Notes: generated by a model from the sequence alone, not told the origin. A stretch of 64,000 bases of DNA from Catenaria anguillulae PL171 (GCA_002102555.1 MCFL01000021.1:186001-250000), one strand, 5' to 3'; shown: positions 10,201-21,925, numbered from the stretch's first letter. Translations and numbers: made by a program.

Positions 10201-12423
10201 GCGTGACTTGACCGTATCCGCCGATAATCTGGGCAATGGGCGAAAAGCAAAAGGTGAGCCAACCAAAGCGAAGAGAGAGACACAGTGCACCAACGCATAC
10301 CATTCCATGCGGTCCCAGCAGCTCATGCTCGTCATCTTGATCCCAATGCTCCAACGAGTTTTGATCCACAGTCGATGAATTCGCAAACTCCAAATTGGCC
10401 AAATGCCAGTGCAGCAACTCGGTTTCCTTGTCCGAAAACGATTGATATTGGGGATGCGAATTGAGCGCCTTCTCAATTGCGTCCCCAAGTGACATGGTGG
10501 ACAGTTTCGGTAACGGCGAGAATAATCGTGGTGCCGCTTTGTTGGACGACGAGGAATTCCGAGAGCGAGTGGATCGAGCGTCGTCTTCGTCATCGCTGCC
10601 GCTACTTTGGTGGCTGACACTGTCAACATCGGAAACATCGGACGGTGCGAGGTTGGCGCTCGAGTCTTGGTCCGAGGTGTTCAGGGATGACGAGTCCAAG
10701 CTGGCAGTTGCCACGGCCCGCCGCGTTGATCTCCGCACCGAACTGGCTCTAGAGCTTGCGGCCGACGATTCGGCTCCACTGCTCGACATGCCCAATGCCG
10801 CCGCCGAGCGAGTCGTAATCGACATCCTTCTGGTTTGCCGACCAGTGCCAGACACGGGCGTCTGCATGCCTTGCTCGCAGTCAGATTCGCCGCCGCCCCA
10901 CCCGCAATTTCAGACCCGGCACTCCTGCCGGACTTTGCACGCCCTCTTGACCGCGCCGCCTTCTTGGTCGCGGCCTTCATCTCCTCCCGCATCCTGGTCG
11001 TCTCCTCGAGCACCTCATTAAACACCTCCTCGATCGTCTCATCCAACCCAGAATCCACTTCGTCGCCTTGGCTATCAAACATCCTTGTTGACCCATTCAA
11101 CTCGTGCGTCTTCAACCGCAACTGGCCCCTGACAATCGTCTTGATTGGATTGCCACCATCAAACCCCGTGACTACCTTTGCGCCTAAATCCACACCCGTC
11201 GTGTACGTGGATGCAAACGGAGACTGCGATGTGCGCACCTTGGTGTACAATGGATGCGTATAGACGCGGCCGCCAACGCGGTTGCGTGCCTCGAGCACAA
11301 TGACTTCGGGTGGCGGAATGGTCCGTGCAACATGGGCAGTTTGCGAGGCTGGGTCCAGGGTTGCCGAGTATGCAATGGATTCCGAGATTTGCTTGAGTTG
11401 ACGGGCACATGCCAGCCCAGCAGCACCCGCGCCAATCACCACAAACCGCCGCGGCCGCGACAATGGCAGTGTCGGTGGCGTCGACGCTCTACTCTCGGCC
11501 GGCGCCTGGGCCACAGGAGACATGGCAGCTGGTGTCACAAGCACGCCGCCCGTGATGCCTGGTGGCCGCACCACGCCGAAGTTGACCATGGAGTTGCGCA
11601 CCAGAAACTGGTACAGGGCGCCAACCAGATCGAGCCGATGGTCACGGCAAGCGCGAATCGCCTCGTGCAGCGTCAGCGCGCGCTGCGGTGACAAGAAGAA
11701 GGCACGCAAGATGCGGTTGCGCGCGTCCAAGTAGGTGGCCAATTTGTCGGCGGGCGAGCCAAAGTGTTTGCCAAACGTGTGGAACTCAAGATCCGACATG
11801 GCCGTGATGGGTAGCCGCGCCTCGATGGCAGCATGCACGAGAGAATCACTGGGCAGCGTGGCGAGGTCGAGTTCGACTTCATCCAAACCGCCAGTGAGGG
11901 ACGAGTTGGAGGACACGCCAGATGTGAATGCGGTCGATTCGGATGTGAAAGCACCGAGTGTAGACGCGGCCGAAGTGGGCAATGGGTCACAGTTGGGAAG
12001 AATGCGTGGCGATGAGCATGGTTTGGGTGAGGCGAGTTTGGAGAATCCGTCGAGGAGTGCCTTGGCAGCTGGCGTGAGAGATGCCGCGAGTGCTGAGGCG
12101 GCTGAAAGTGTCTTGCTGCTCGTACCGTCGCCGTTGCCGGCTGCATCGGCTGGCGGGCTGAGACTGGGTGTGCGAACAGCGACAGACGATGATGAGCTTT
12201 TTGTTCGATTCGGCTGCGGGACAGTATCAATGTCCATCGCGTCTTCATCGTGATCCACCTGCTCGTCGTTGTCATCGCGAAGGTTGGGAGATGAGGCAAC
12301 CGATGAGCTTGCCTGTGATGAAGTTTGGCTGGAATCACGGCCTTTTGTGGTCCGACGGGCATTTTGGTTGCCAAAGCCGCTTGTGCCGCCCTGCCGGCGA
12401 GGCGGACGATTCTTGGAATCCAT
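7274..12423 (-). CDS. KDM1: Lysine-specific histone demethylase LSD1/KDM1 with HMG box
   Basis: This nuclear FAD enzyme removes methyl groups from mono- and dimethylated histone lysines. Exons are 10941-12423, 10301-10869 and 7274-10228, giving 1,668 residues. The 71-nt first intron is placed by phase and a CTGAC branch site; the second (72 nt) is in frame. A SWIRM domain lies near residues 192-285. FAD binding follows with VVIGAGAAGLACARQL and, downstream, VIVLEARNRVGGRV. The amine-oxidase half includes GFGTLNKVVLVF, with the lysine that contacts flavin in LSD1, and GNTVYFAGEHTCREYPATVHG. An HMG-box-like segment sits near residues 1225-1300, as in filamentous-fungal LSD1. The tail is Pro/Ser-rich and disordered. 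An upstream in-frame ATG at 12477 is possible. The tower insertion of animal LSD1 is replaced by a shorter basic linker. Confidence 0.88.
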
Positions 12424-13388
12424 AGCAGGAATGACGCCGCCTGTCAAAAAGTTGCACCGAAGTCGGTAAGGGCTCATTCAAGATGGCACGGGAAGAATGC
12501 GGCTTCAATATTCATTCTACATACCCACAAATCACTGAATAAGCCGAATCACCACAGCGCTCACGATGCAAGTGCTGAGACTGCAAACAAAGTGCGGAGT
12601 GGACGCGTCAGTGTGAAGGGAGGATTGCCGTGGTCGGTCAACGTTTGACGAAACCTGGGCGTCGAACGAGGAAATACGGAGAGACCTGTGCGCAGTTGTC
12701 TGTTGTCCCGCTTGATTGCCTCGGCAAGGATATTGGGCGCTTTGAAACGCGTCTTGAGATTGTTGGTGGATGGGGGACGGCGGGACCGATGGGCGTCCGT
12801 GTTGAGGACCAAACAGTTGCAGAGGACGTGACCGTGTATCCTTCGCAAAGAGGGCTGGGACTTCTCGAGCAGCAGTTGAGCAATGCGATCCGTGCTTTCG
12901 CAATGGTAATGCGGCGACTGTTCTCTGCGATTGACTTGCGTAGGGAATGTGCTTGCGATGCATACGACGCTTTCCTGGTCGCCGACTCGCACCACGCCCA
13001 AACGAATGGCAGAATCCAAATCACGTGAGGTTGAGCACGTGCGACGATCCCTTCAAGGCGATTTCTGTCAGAGGTCGATAACCGACACGGATAGCGAGAT
13101 CTGGGAATGCAAAAGCTCTCCATATGAAACGTGGCCGATACCCTATGAAACCCAACGCATTGCTGGTCTGATCTTCCAAGCTATCCGCATCTTGCCGTCC
13201 GACCTCGTGACATCCCAGTGGCTCGCTCCGTGCCTTGGAACTCGACCTCCACGGTCCAACGCTTCAACATCGAGACACTGCCTTGACTGCCCAGTCTGTC
13301 TGCGCTCATAATTGGCTGCAAAGCCCACGCCAAATCATCATCTATTTGCGCGTGACGTTTCTTGCCTGGACACTGCATCACGGCCACA
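12424..13388. other. Gap between divergent LSD1 and LSM8
   Basis: This is a shared upstream region of about 960 bp. Several overlapping frames of 130-160 codons exist on both strands, but none has a domain I recognise or a consistent splice model. An intron-rich minus-strand gene near 12560-13020 cannot be excluded. Confidence 0.4.
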
Positions 13389-13989
13389 ATGGATCAAACC
13401 ACAGAATACCTCAATGGTCTCCGACATGTCTTTGCATCCAATAATCATTGCCTCACTAACATTTTAGGGGTGCTACCGCCATTTTCTTTTGCAGAATCTG
13501 TGATTGTCTTGACACGAGACGGTGACTTGATTCGGGTTCGTCATGGCAGTCTGTGTGCATCTAGCTGAGCTCGAGATGCGTACTCATTCGCATTGATTAA
13601 TCGTTTCGTCCTCCAGGGTATCTTCCTCGGCATCGATCAGCACGGAAACCTCATCCTCAACAAGCCTCGGTATCGCAGGTGCAGTGCAGAGAAAGGCATT
13701 TATGACGAGCAGCCAGTCAATACTGCCATGATTGTGCGGGGGGATAACCTGTGCGTGTCCATTTGCACTCCGTGCATTGCGTAAGCGGGCCACTTATGCT
13801 GACCTTCCTGTTGCTTCTCACACCAGGGTCATGATGGGTCGGTTAGACGAGGAAGCTGGTACGCGCCGCTCTTTCGAACCACGTTGCTGAGGCAGCCGGT
13901 TCACTGTATTCGCTTCGGTTCATGTAGAGGCCAAGTTGCCGTTGTCAGAAATGAAGGCCGAGCCGATTGGTCGGTTCCACCCGGTGTAA
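13389..13989 (+). CDS. LSM8: U6 snRNA-associated Sm-like protein LSM8
   Basis: This subunit defines the nuclear Lsm2-8 ring, which binds the U6 snRNA 3' end and supports splicing. Five small exons (13389-13416, 13495-13535, 13617-13750, 13827-13858, 13928-13989) join in phase to 98 residues; human LSM8 has 96. Sm1 features are ESVIVLTRDGDLIRGIFLG and IDQHGNLILN. The Sm2 motif is MIVRGDNLVMMGRLDEE. The last exon gives MKAEPIGRFHPV, matching the conserved C-terminal tail that separates LSM8 from other Lsm proteins. Introns are 69-81 nt; the first has a CACTAAC branch site. It is divergent from LSD1 and upstream of ATG3 on the same strand. Confidence 0.85.
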
Positions 13990-14528
13990 GGATTGGACTT
14001 GTCCTCCTGAGGTTGTGCCAGTTCTGTCCAGTGTTTCGAAATTATTTTTTTTCTTCCATTCTTTTTGGGTTGTTCTTTGTGCGCCCTCACTTCCGTCACA
14101 TGAATCGTGGAGTGCCTGTAATTATATCCCCTCCCTTCGTTTTTTTTTCTGTTTCCGTACAATTATTCCATATCCTGTTAGTCATTGTTATCGTTCTTGA
14201 CTTTGCGCATAAGTATCATACCTTATCCATAGCTGCACTCTCGTTGCGGCTTGGCGACCAACGTCGCGGTCGCTTATTAGAGGCTCACTTTGAGCTGACT
14301 CACTGTGGCGATCCCTATACTTCGCCGATGTTCTCATGCGACCACGCTCCAAAGCAAACCGGTTTTTAACTGACAGCATTCAACTCGGCATCACAGCTGC
14401 CAACGCTCACTAAGACTCGCTGTACCCGAATCCCTCTCAACTACCATCACCTCCGACCTCGCGCTCACGCAGCGTTTCTTCTCAGTCGCCAAACTTTGCT
14501 CCTTCCCGGCAACCCAGCATCAATCACA
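13990..14528. other. LSM8 3' flank and ATG3 upstream region
   Basis: T-rich sequence with no coding frame. It probably holds the LSM8 terminator and the ATG3 promoter. Confidence 0.55.
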
Positions 14529-15632
14529 ATGAGCAACTTGACCTCAGTCTTTCAAGGCATCCGCGAATACTGGACGCCCGTCCTCACGGAATCGCGCTTC
14601 AAGTCGCACGCAGTCCTGACGCCCGAAGAGTTTGTTGCCGCGGGTGACTTTCTCGTGTACAAGTGCGGCACGTGGCGGTGGGAGGCGGGCGACCCGTCAA
14701 AGACGCGCGACTACTTGCCACCCGAAAAGCAGTACTTGACGACCAAGAATGTCCCGTGCTTCAAGCGCGTCCGGGAGATGGAGTACCGCGATTTGGAAAA
14801 GATGGTCGAGACAGGTGGTGAGGGCGATGACGAAGGGTGGCTGGCGACACACATCAAAGGTATGTTTCGATACTGTTGTGCAAATCAACGCCTTCACACG
14901 AGTCTTACCCATAACATCTAACTAAAGCCTACTTTACACTCAACAGCCGACCCAAGCAACCAGGACGAGTCGGAGGAGTCCGACATTGATTTGCTCGACG
15001 ACATGGCCGCCGATTTTGTGGACAAGCTCAAAGTGGACTCGACTTCGACTTCGGCTTCTTCCTCTACCCAGCCGAAACCCACACCCACGTCCACTGCCGC
15101 CGCACCGAAACCGAAACCCGCTCCAGCTGCGACCGACGACATTCCCGACATGGATGATATCCCAGACATGGACGACCTCGCAGGTGGCGTGCATGAGGAC
15201 GAGGATCCACACGCTATCCCGACAACGTCCGTCAACACGTCATCCACCTCGGGAAGCGGTGCCAGCAACATTGTGCGCACGCGCACCTACGACTTGTCTA
15301 TCACCTACGACAAGTATTACCAAACGCCTCGCTTGTCGCTGTTTGGATACTCCGAGTCGCGTGCGCCTCTGACCCCGCAGCAAATGCTGCAGGACATTTC
15401 GCAGGATCACGCAAACAAGACGGTCACGATTGAGCCGCATCCGCATGTCGCTGGCGTGCAGGTCGCATCGATTCATCCGTGCCGGCATTCCGAGGTTATG
15501 CTGCGTATCATGGAAAAGATGCGCGAGGCCGGCAGGGAAGTCCGGGTCGATCAGTACTTGATTGTGTTTCTCAAGTTTATGGCGAGTGTGTTGCCGACCA
15601 TGGAGTACGATCACACCATGGCGTTGGAGTAG
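14529..15632 (+). CDS. ATG3: Autophagy E2-like enzyme ATG3
   Basis: ATG3 transfers Atg8 from Atg7 to phosphatidylethanolamine during autophagosome formation. Exons 14529-14859 and 14947-15632 flank an 87-nt intron and give 338 residues, a usual length. The N-terminus has the membrane-sensing helix region ([19 protein letters not shown]) and the block [19 protein letters not shown]. The middle is an acidic flexible region with DIPDMDD repeats. The catalytic cysteine is in [12 protein letters not shown] near residue 289. The end [20 protein letters not shown] is diagnostic. The first ATG is at 14529, which matches the start of the family; an upstream in-frame CTG/TTG is not needed. Confidence 0.96.
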
Positions 15633-16816
15633 TCGAGGTGTTTGTTTGCATGATCAATGTGTCTTTTTCTTTGTTTGTCAGATTCCCATTGCCGCCTACG
15701 GGCCGCTGGTTTGTTTATATCTCACCATTCCATCCCTTTTTGTCATGTTCATGTCTGCCCATCCATGTCCGACTATGCTTTCTTTGTGTCTTCATCATTT
15801 CACATTTCACAATGAACTCGTGCGCGTGCGAGCCTTCGCCAGTGCACCACGAGCTTTCGGTTTACGGATCCTGGTTTTCCACCAATGCCCCATGATGCTC
15901 AAAATCACACTGCCATTCCTGATTCATTACCCAAATGGACATGTACATGCATATACTCACATAACCATGTCAAATCCCCTTGCTTGCCGAACGATCTTTC
16001 CGAACACATGGCACACAAATCGTCCTCCTCTGCCACAGGTAAACAACGGGAGTCCAAAACAAGTCAAACACAGTCAAATACGAGGGGGCAAATCGCGCAT
16101 TATTCCTTGATGGCACCGTCGATGTGGAAAACTTGGCATACCTTGCCGTCTCAAGGAAGATCACACGGCATATCATGCTCCTCATCCTGTGGGTTGCTCA
16201 TCATGACCGTCTTTCTTGCCCTCTGGGCCGACGGGGCCAAGGGCACCACAAGTGTGCGACACGACCACCACGAGACCATGGCGTAACCAGCTCCTCAACA
16301 TTCCCGCCCAGGTCAAGTCACCTCGAGAGCATTGTGTTCATTGCCGCTGTACCTCAAAAGTCTGGTTCTTGCTACGAGGTCGCCACAGATGGTAAAGGGA
16401 TTCCATGTGACGTAGCCAACGAGTCAGACCCAGGCAGGTACAATAAGGTCGTGATTAGCTCTGGCAGCATTATCTGTCCCCTCTGAGACTCGAGCAAAGT
16501 GTCACGATATTGCTCGCACATGGCGTGCAAGCTCGCTTCAACTGCTCGTTCTGCACGTTTGACCACAACACTATGGTTACAACTCCCACCTTTGCCCTTT
16601 TAACTCATCCGTTCACTCATCCGATTCACTCACTATTTTGAGTCGGCTTTTTTATCGCCTCGCCATTTTCCATCACCCAATACAATCAGACCCAGACCAA
16701 AAGAAGCGTTGCAGCATCAGTTGTTTATGGCGGACGTGAAGTTATCCACGTCTTGCCTTTCGGGCCGACCCATCATTCCATACCTTGCGCGCTAAGTCAT
16801 CATGGGCGTTTCAAAT
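15633..16816. other. 1.2-kb gap, possibly with an unmodelled minus-strand gene
   Basis: No long frame is present. On the minus strand between about 16570 and 16108 there are short coding-like pieces, for example one ending VFHIDGAIKE with a stop near 16108, and others reading GALGPVGPEGKKDG and GGNVEELVTPW. They lie in different frames with possible splice sites, but I could not join them consistently or name a family. Confidence 0.3.
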
Positions 16817-18881
16817 TCAAGGCGATGGCGTAACAGGTCCAAACTTACAAATGACCAAAAAGACTACAAGCGCCAACGTTAACCTCGTACACTCTCGATC
16901 CCACAACACCACTGCCCAAAACCTGCCATCTGGGTGCGTTGACAAGGCGCCGCCCATGAGCGCTCGTGCAGTCGCCAGCTTTGTCCGCAGAATCGGGTAC
17001 ACGACCAGCGGCCACGGCAACAGGGTCGCAATTGACATGGACACAATGAGCATTTCGGGCGCCACGGCCGAGTTGGCGGCAAAGATCCCACGCGGATTGA
17101 TAACGAGTGCGGCCACAAAGCAACTCAGGGACACAATGCGCGAGACAAGGCTGAGTTGGCCGCGCTCGACCTGTTGCGTGAGCAGCATGGCCTCTTCAGA
17201 TGCTGTGATCATGGGCGAGCGATATGGTTCAGGAGCAGTGGGAGTGCTGATTGCCGGGCTGGCGTCGGGAGCCACTGACGCCAAAGGCGTTTCTCGAAGT
17301 TGATCGAGTGCGAGTCCACGGGACAGAGACGATCTGCCGAGTGAGGCCATGGTGGTTGGCTGGGGCATGAAATCGGACTGCGGGACATGAGCTAGCATGG
17401 GATTTGCCTGAATCTGGATCTGGATCTGGAATGGAGCAGGCCCGTCGCCAGCTCTCGAGAGTGACAGGCGCGTCGGCGCCTGACCAATCATTGACTAGAG
17501 GTTATTTACAAATGAACAACCGAATCTATCAGTCAAGTTGTGCCGCGCGATAGACTGATGGAAAGACGCGCACCTGCTTGCGTGACAGGCTTCGACTCGC
17601 GCCTCGCTCATCCAACACAGACTCGACGACCGACCTCCTTGCCAACAACATGGGCGTCGCCTCACTCCCAATCCCCTTCTCGGACCCTGTACCACCTGCC
17701 ACGACAAACGATCTGACGCTCCCCAATGCGCTCGACGCACCTCGCTGAAACCTCACCACCGTGTTTCCCACGCCCCTCACCTTTGTCCACGCATCCAGAA
17801 ACAATCCCGAATCAAATAAGACAACTGCCACCGACGTCATGGCACAATACCCAACGACGCTCTCGATGCCGGTGAGCGCCAAAAACGCAACACCCATGGT
17901 GAAGAGCTCCTGCGCAAACCTGGCCACAAACATGAGCCAGCGGGCACATCTGCGCGGATACACGACGGGCCCCACAAAGTCAAGAATCAGAGTCATGAGC
18001 AGCATAAGCGCACCAAACCCGGCGGGCGCAACCAGCTCATAAACATGGGTCAAGCCAATGGCGGCAACTGCAGACGCAAACTGAGAGACAAACGTGCTGA
18101 TGATGCGTAGCAGGACGTAGCTCACGAGCACGAGCGTGCCCAGGTCAAAGTCGTTGGTGAGTCGGTCCAGCGTGTTGGCTCTGGCGTGCTTGTGGATCCA
18201 TACTGCGCCATAGACAATGAGCGCAAGTGTACATCCGGCGAGGCCAATCAGGGCGTACAGGCCCAAGATCGAGCCGTTTGGAAGCAAAAGGAGAAAGTTG
18301 CGCAATGTCCATAAGGATTGGCCGGCTTGAAAGAAAACCAAGATCGGGCTTGCAAATGAGGGGAGCGAGATGGGCTGGCCATTGTCTTTGAGCTCGATCC
18401 AGTGCATGGCAACGACAAGCACTCCCAACACTGCTAGGTGATTGACCCCCTCGAGGATGTTGCTGATGAGACTGTCGCGCAGGCTCTGTACGGCCATGAG
18501 CTCAAGAAAACTCAACATGTGCAAGATGAATCGAGCGAGTTGAATCCCTCCAATAGCAAGGCCCAACTTGACGACACGAGGATTATACTGATTCCCACCG
18601 TGTCGCCAGCGCAGGGAGGGAAACATGAGCGCATAATGCTGGTATGTGACGGCAGCAAGTGATGTCCACAGGATACACAGAAAGAAACCGTGGAATCCAG
18701 ATCGTTTCAGATACTTGTTTGGCGGTCGCGGGCGCTCAAACTCGGGTGAGTTATTGTAGTAGGCGTGCATGGATGAGGCGGCAATTGTGGCCAGTACTGC
18801 ACATGATGTAATCAACAGCACAGACGTGGCAAATGATTTCGATGGTGGGTTTGAAATCAAGCGGGTGTGGATTGCATCCAT
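16817..18881 (-). CDS. Multi-pass membrane protein of unknown function
   Basis: I do not recognise a family. Two minus-strand frames, 17574-18881 and 16817-17494, are best read as one gene joined by a 79-nt intron with a GTGCGC donor, giving 661 residues. The first part starts MDAIHTRLI and contains about seven hydrophobic segments, beginning with one near residues 18-40 and including GLYALIGLAGCTLALIVYG and GALMLLMTLILDFVGPVVY. The second part has a QIQIQIQ tract and three more hydrophobic stretches, among them ALVVFLVICKFG at the end. If they are separate genes they would be only 37 bp apart, which argues for one gene. The upstream frame continues to 19025, so the start is uncertain. A transporter- or receptor-like role is possible but not shown. 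Confidence 0.6.
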
Positions 18882-19410
18882 GGTGACCGATCGCATCGAC
18901 TCTCTGGCTGTGGCAAAGTGGCATGTGTTACGAAAGCATGGAATGCACGAAGTCCAGCGCATACGCCGTGGCACACGTGTGCTGAATGCGTGTGAATCAA
19001 CCCAACGTGCACTAATACTACCCATATCCCTGAAGTTGCTTGGTCATCTATCGTCAGGCAAAAAGTGGGAATCATGGGCACTTGCTTCGTGGTTGCACAG
19101 GCGGATTATGTTCGCACCTCGAAGGTAACACCAAACACGATCGAATTGAAGATTATGAACAAGGCCGCGCGAAAGACTCGAGCCGGAATGGATGATAAAA
19201 CAACTCAGTCAAAGAAAAGGTGAAGAAAAACTCCATTCAGTGGCCGATATGGAAGAATGAGACGATTGGAAGAATGTCTGGATGCGAGGCAGTAAAAGAG
19301 TCCATGAACGACAGACAGGGCAATGATAAATGCAGGTCGACGGATATGCCGGAGAATATGCACACAATGGCTCATGTCAAATCGGCAACGATGAATCCAT
19401 CCAATGATGA
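18882..19410. other. Gap between the membrane-protein gene and the USP gene
   Basis: Contains the possible 5' extension of the membrane-protein gene (open to 19025) and A-rich sequence downstream of the stress-protein gene. No other gene was seen. Confidence 0.5.
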
Positions 19411-20634
19411 TCAAGCGGCCATGACGGTCCCTTCCTCCCTCACCACAATCACGGGCGTTGTCGCATGGGTCAAGCAGTAAGTCGCCGTGGACCCAAACAA
19501 GGTCTTGCGGATCGCCCCGCCGGCATGCGACCCCAAAATGAGCACGTTCGAGTTGATATCCCGGGCGTAATCCGTAATGACTTCCTGAACCTTGCCGTCG
19601 GCGGCCTTGAGCGTCACGAGTTCAAACGACAGCGAGATCTTGAGCGACTCGATCCATTGGGCAATGTGTGCGGCGGCATAGTTGACAACAATCTGTGCTT
19701 GCTCTTCGGCCTTGAGCTCGCGCCTGGCCGTCTTTTCCTCGTTGGTCTTGAGTAGGCCCGCGGTCTTGTAGTGGGCAACAGTCAGAATGATGAGGTGGTC
19801 GCGCGAGGGACTGACGAGCTGCGTGTGGGGTGGGAACGGTTTCGGTGAGTCAAAAAGTCGAGTCGAATCATGGCAAACATATAGTACCTGGTTTAAAGTC
19901 CACGTCAATGCAGCCTGGGAAGCAGTCGAATCGTCCATGGCCAGGACCACCACACGCCTGCCCAGCTTTGCCTCAGGCGCAACAAATTCGTTATCAGCGT
20001 GACTCGCCGTTCCAGCCAATGCAGGATTCGCTACTGCCGCAGAAGACGACGTGGTACCGCCCGTCAAATCCGTCTCAGTCACGGCCGGCGCCGACGCCGA
20101 CGTGCTCTCTGTCGTCGTGATTTGAGTCGTTGTAGTGGTCGCCGATGTCTCACCACGCGTGCCTGCCTCCAAATGGCGATCGACCGCGGCGACGGGTGAC
20201 GACGAGCGGTAGTCCACTTCCAATGGCACACGGTCGATCACGGGCAACGGGTTCGAGGGAATGGATGACGTCACAAGTGCAGAGTCGAGTGCGGGCGCAA
20301 ACGCTGGCGTGAGCGTCTCGAGCGGGGCAGAGCCGGCGGGAAGCGCAGTGTCGTAAGTTGTGTATGAGTCGCGGCGGTCGTCGCGCATGTAGCTGCCCGG
20401 TTCACCTGCGGAAAGCATGGTCGAGGGTTGCGTGGCATAATAGAGGTCGCTGCGACCGCTTGTGTCCGAGCCGCGAGTCGACGGGCGGTCGCGGTGATGC
20501 GCTTCCATGTGCGAGTGCGGGTGCGAGGACGACGACGAGAGGGGCGTGAGTTCAGCGAGGTTGGTTGGGTCTTGGGTTGGATCGCCCGGGTTGCGCGAGC
20601 GCGATGGGACGGGAATGGTAGAGGAAGAGATCAT
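19411..20634 (-). CDS. Universal stress protein (UspA domain) with long disordered N-terminus
   Basis: Usp domains bind ATP or act as dimeric stress regulators; the role of the fungal versions is poorly known. Exons 19888-20634 and 19411-19818 flank a 69-nt in-frame intron, giving 384 residues. The first 230 or so are Ser/Thr/Ala/Pro-rich and look disordered. The Usp fold begins with GRRVVVLAMDDSTASQAALT (beta-1 and helix-1), resumes after the intron with RDHLIILTVAH, and ends with the nucleotide-binding type motif LILGSHAGGAIRKTLFGSTA and TTPVIVVRE. That G-x2-G-x9-G(S/T) type motif suggests an ATP-binding member. The domain is well supported; the N-terminal extension has no recognised motif. 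Confidence 0.88.
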   Translation of the reverse strand: MISSSTIPVPSRSRNPGDPTQDPTNLAELTPLSSSSSHPHSHMEAHHRDRPSTRGSDTSGRSDLYYATQPSTMLSAGEPGSYMRDDRRDSYTTYDTALPAGSAPLETLTPAFAPALDSALVTSSIPSNPLPVIDRVPLEVDYRSSSPVAAVDRHLEAGTRGETSATTTTTQITTTESTSASAPAVTETDLTGGTTSSSAAVANPALAGTASHADNEFVAPEAKLGRRVVVLAMDDSTASQAALTWTLNQVLYVCHDSTRLFDSPKPFPPHTQLVSPSRDHLIILTVAHYKTAGLLKTNEEKTARRELKAEEQAQIVVNYAAAHIAQWIESLKISLSFELVTLKAADGKVQEVITDYARDINSNVLILGSHAGGAIRKTLFGSTATYCLTHATTPVIVVREEGTVMAA

Positions 20635-21073
20635 TTTGGGTGGTCACGATTGTGTATGTTGGAGTGCCTTAGAACGACTCGGATGACGCAAGGCACGGAT
20701 AATGGATGGATCATGGAAAGGGGACGTGCTGTGCCTTTGAGTCAGCGTGTCCGAGTGAGACGCTGGCTCCGTGATCTTGCCCAGGCACATATGTATGCAA
20801 TCGATCGGTATCGGTATTGACATGTATGGTATGGCAGCGGCTCTTGGCATCGGCCTCTCACCAAGTCTGGATCTCGATGGCCTCGACTCGACTGTGGTTG
20901 ATTGATCTGAGACATTTGCTTGACGCGTACATATTCCGGTCGGAATAGCGCTCCTCAGCAAGCCTGCTGGACAGAATGAAGGAAGCCAAGATCAAGAAAG
21001 CAAGGGGGAACGACGAGTCCGTGTAATCTTTACCAAATCAACAATCAAATCAGAGCCTCACAACCTCGCCCAA
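20635..21073. other. Gap between USP start and EBP2 stop
   Basis: Upstream region of the stress-protein gene. No gene or RNA recognised. Confidence 0.55.
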
Positions 21074-21925
21074 TTACTTCCTTCCCTTTGACGCCATCCT
21101 TGCCGACTTGCCCGGCCGCTTGGCGGGGGCCTTCTTGCCCGCAGGACTCTTGCTCTTGCGGCCCAAGCCCATGAAATCGGCCGACGACTCGGCCGTATTC
21201 TTTTTGCTGCCCTTCTTCTTGCCGCCAAACCCATACTTTTGATTCTTGACCTGCCTCTTCTTGTTGGGCAAGGGCTTCTTTTCGCCACCCTTCTTTGCGC
21301 GCTTCTTGCTGGGCCGCTCGTCGTCGCTCGACATGATGGCCACGTCCAAGTCGTCCTCAAACTCGCCACCATCACCCGCGCCGTCCTTGAGTTGCTCCAA
21401 CTTGCGCTTCTTCTTGACCTCATTGACCTTCTCCGAAAGCGCCTTCTCCTTTTGCTTGCGCTCCTTGAGCACCTCGGCTTGCACTTGCTTGCCATACTTC
21501 TTCATGTCACGCTGGCGCTTGGCCTCCTCCGACTTCTTCATCTTTGCCTGGTCCTCAATCAGCTTGGAGCGAATCTTGGCCATGTGCGCATCCGACTTGA
21601 CCATTTCCGCAAAGTAGTCTTCGGGCCGCGAAAAGGGGATGCCCGCAGACAAGATGACCTTGCGCGCTTGCACAACCGTGGCGAGTGCCTGGTTGTAAAA
21701 GGCGAGCTCGCGTTTGAGGTCGTCATTGACATCTGCGATTTGCGACGTGGTGGCGGCGTCCGAGGTGAAGGCGAGCACCTCGTGGCGCGGCGCGGCAGGG
21801 GGAAGCGCAAATTCGGCGAGCGAGGCGAGTACGCCCTTTTCGTTGTTGGCAAACGAGGTTTTCACAAAGCGGGCGGGCGGGGCGGCAGCGGAAGCGGATT
21901 GGTCGGTCATGGTGGCTGTTTTCAT
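21074..21925 (-). CDS. EBP2: rRNA-processing protein EBP2
   Basis: EBP2 is a nucleolar factor for 27S pre-rRNA processing and 60S subunit assembly. This single-exon gene encodes 283 residues. The family core is clear: DDLKRELAFYNQALATVVQA, then RPEDYFAEMVKSDAHMAKIR, KRQRDMKKYGKQVQAEVLKE, and near the C-terminus NKKRQVKNQKYGFGGKKKG followed by KNTAESSADFMG. The tail is Lys/Arg-rich, as expected for nucleolar targeting. A second in-frame ATG (21910, MTDQ) could be the start. The N-terminal acidic region found in yeast EBP2 is short or absent. Confidence 0.93.
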   Translation of the reverse strand: MKTATMTDQSASAAAPPARFVKTSFANNEKGVLASLAEFALPPAAPRHEVLAFTSDAATTSQIADVNDDLKRELAFYNQALATVVQARKVILSAGIPFSRPEDYFAEMVKSDAHMAKIRSKLIEDQAKMKKSEEAKRQRDMKKYGKQVQAEVLKERKQKEKALSEKVNEVKKKRKLEQLKDGAGDGGEFEDDLDVAIMSSDDERPSKKRAKKGGEKKPLPNKKRQVKNQKYGFGGKKKGSKKNTAESSADFMGLGRKSKSPAGKKAPAKRPGKSARMASKGRK

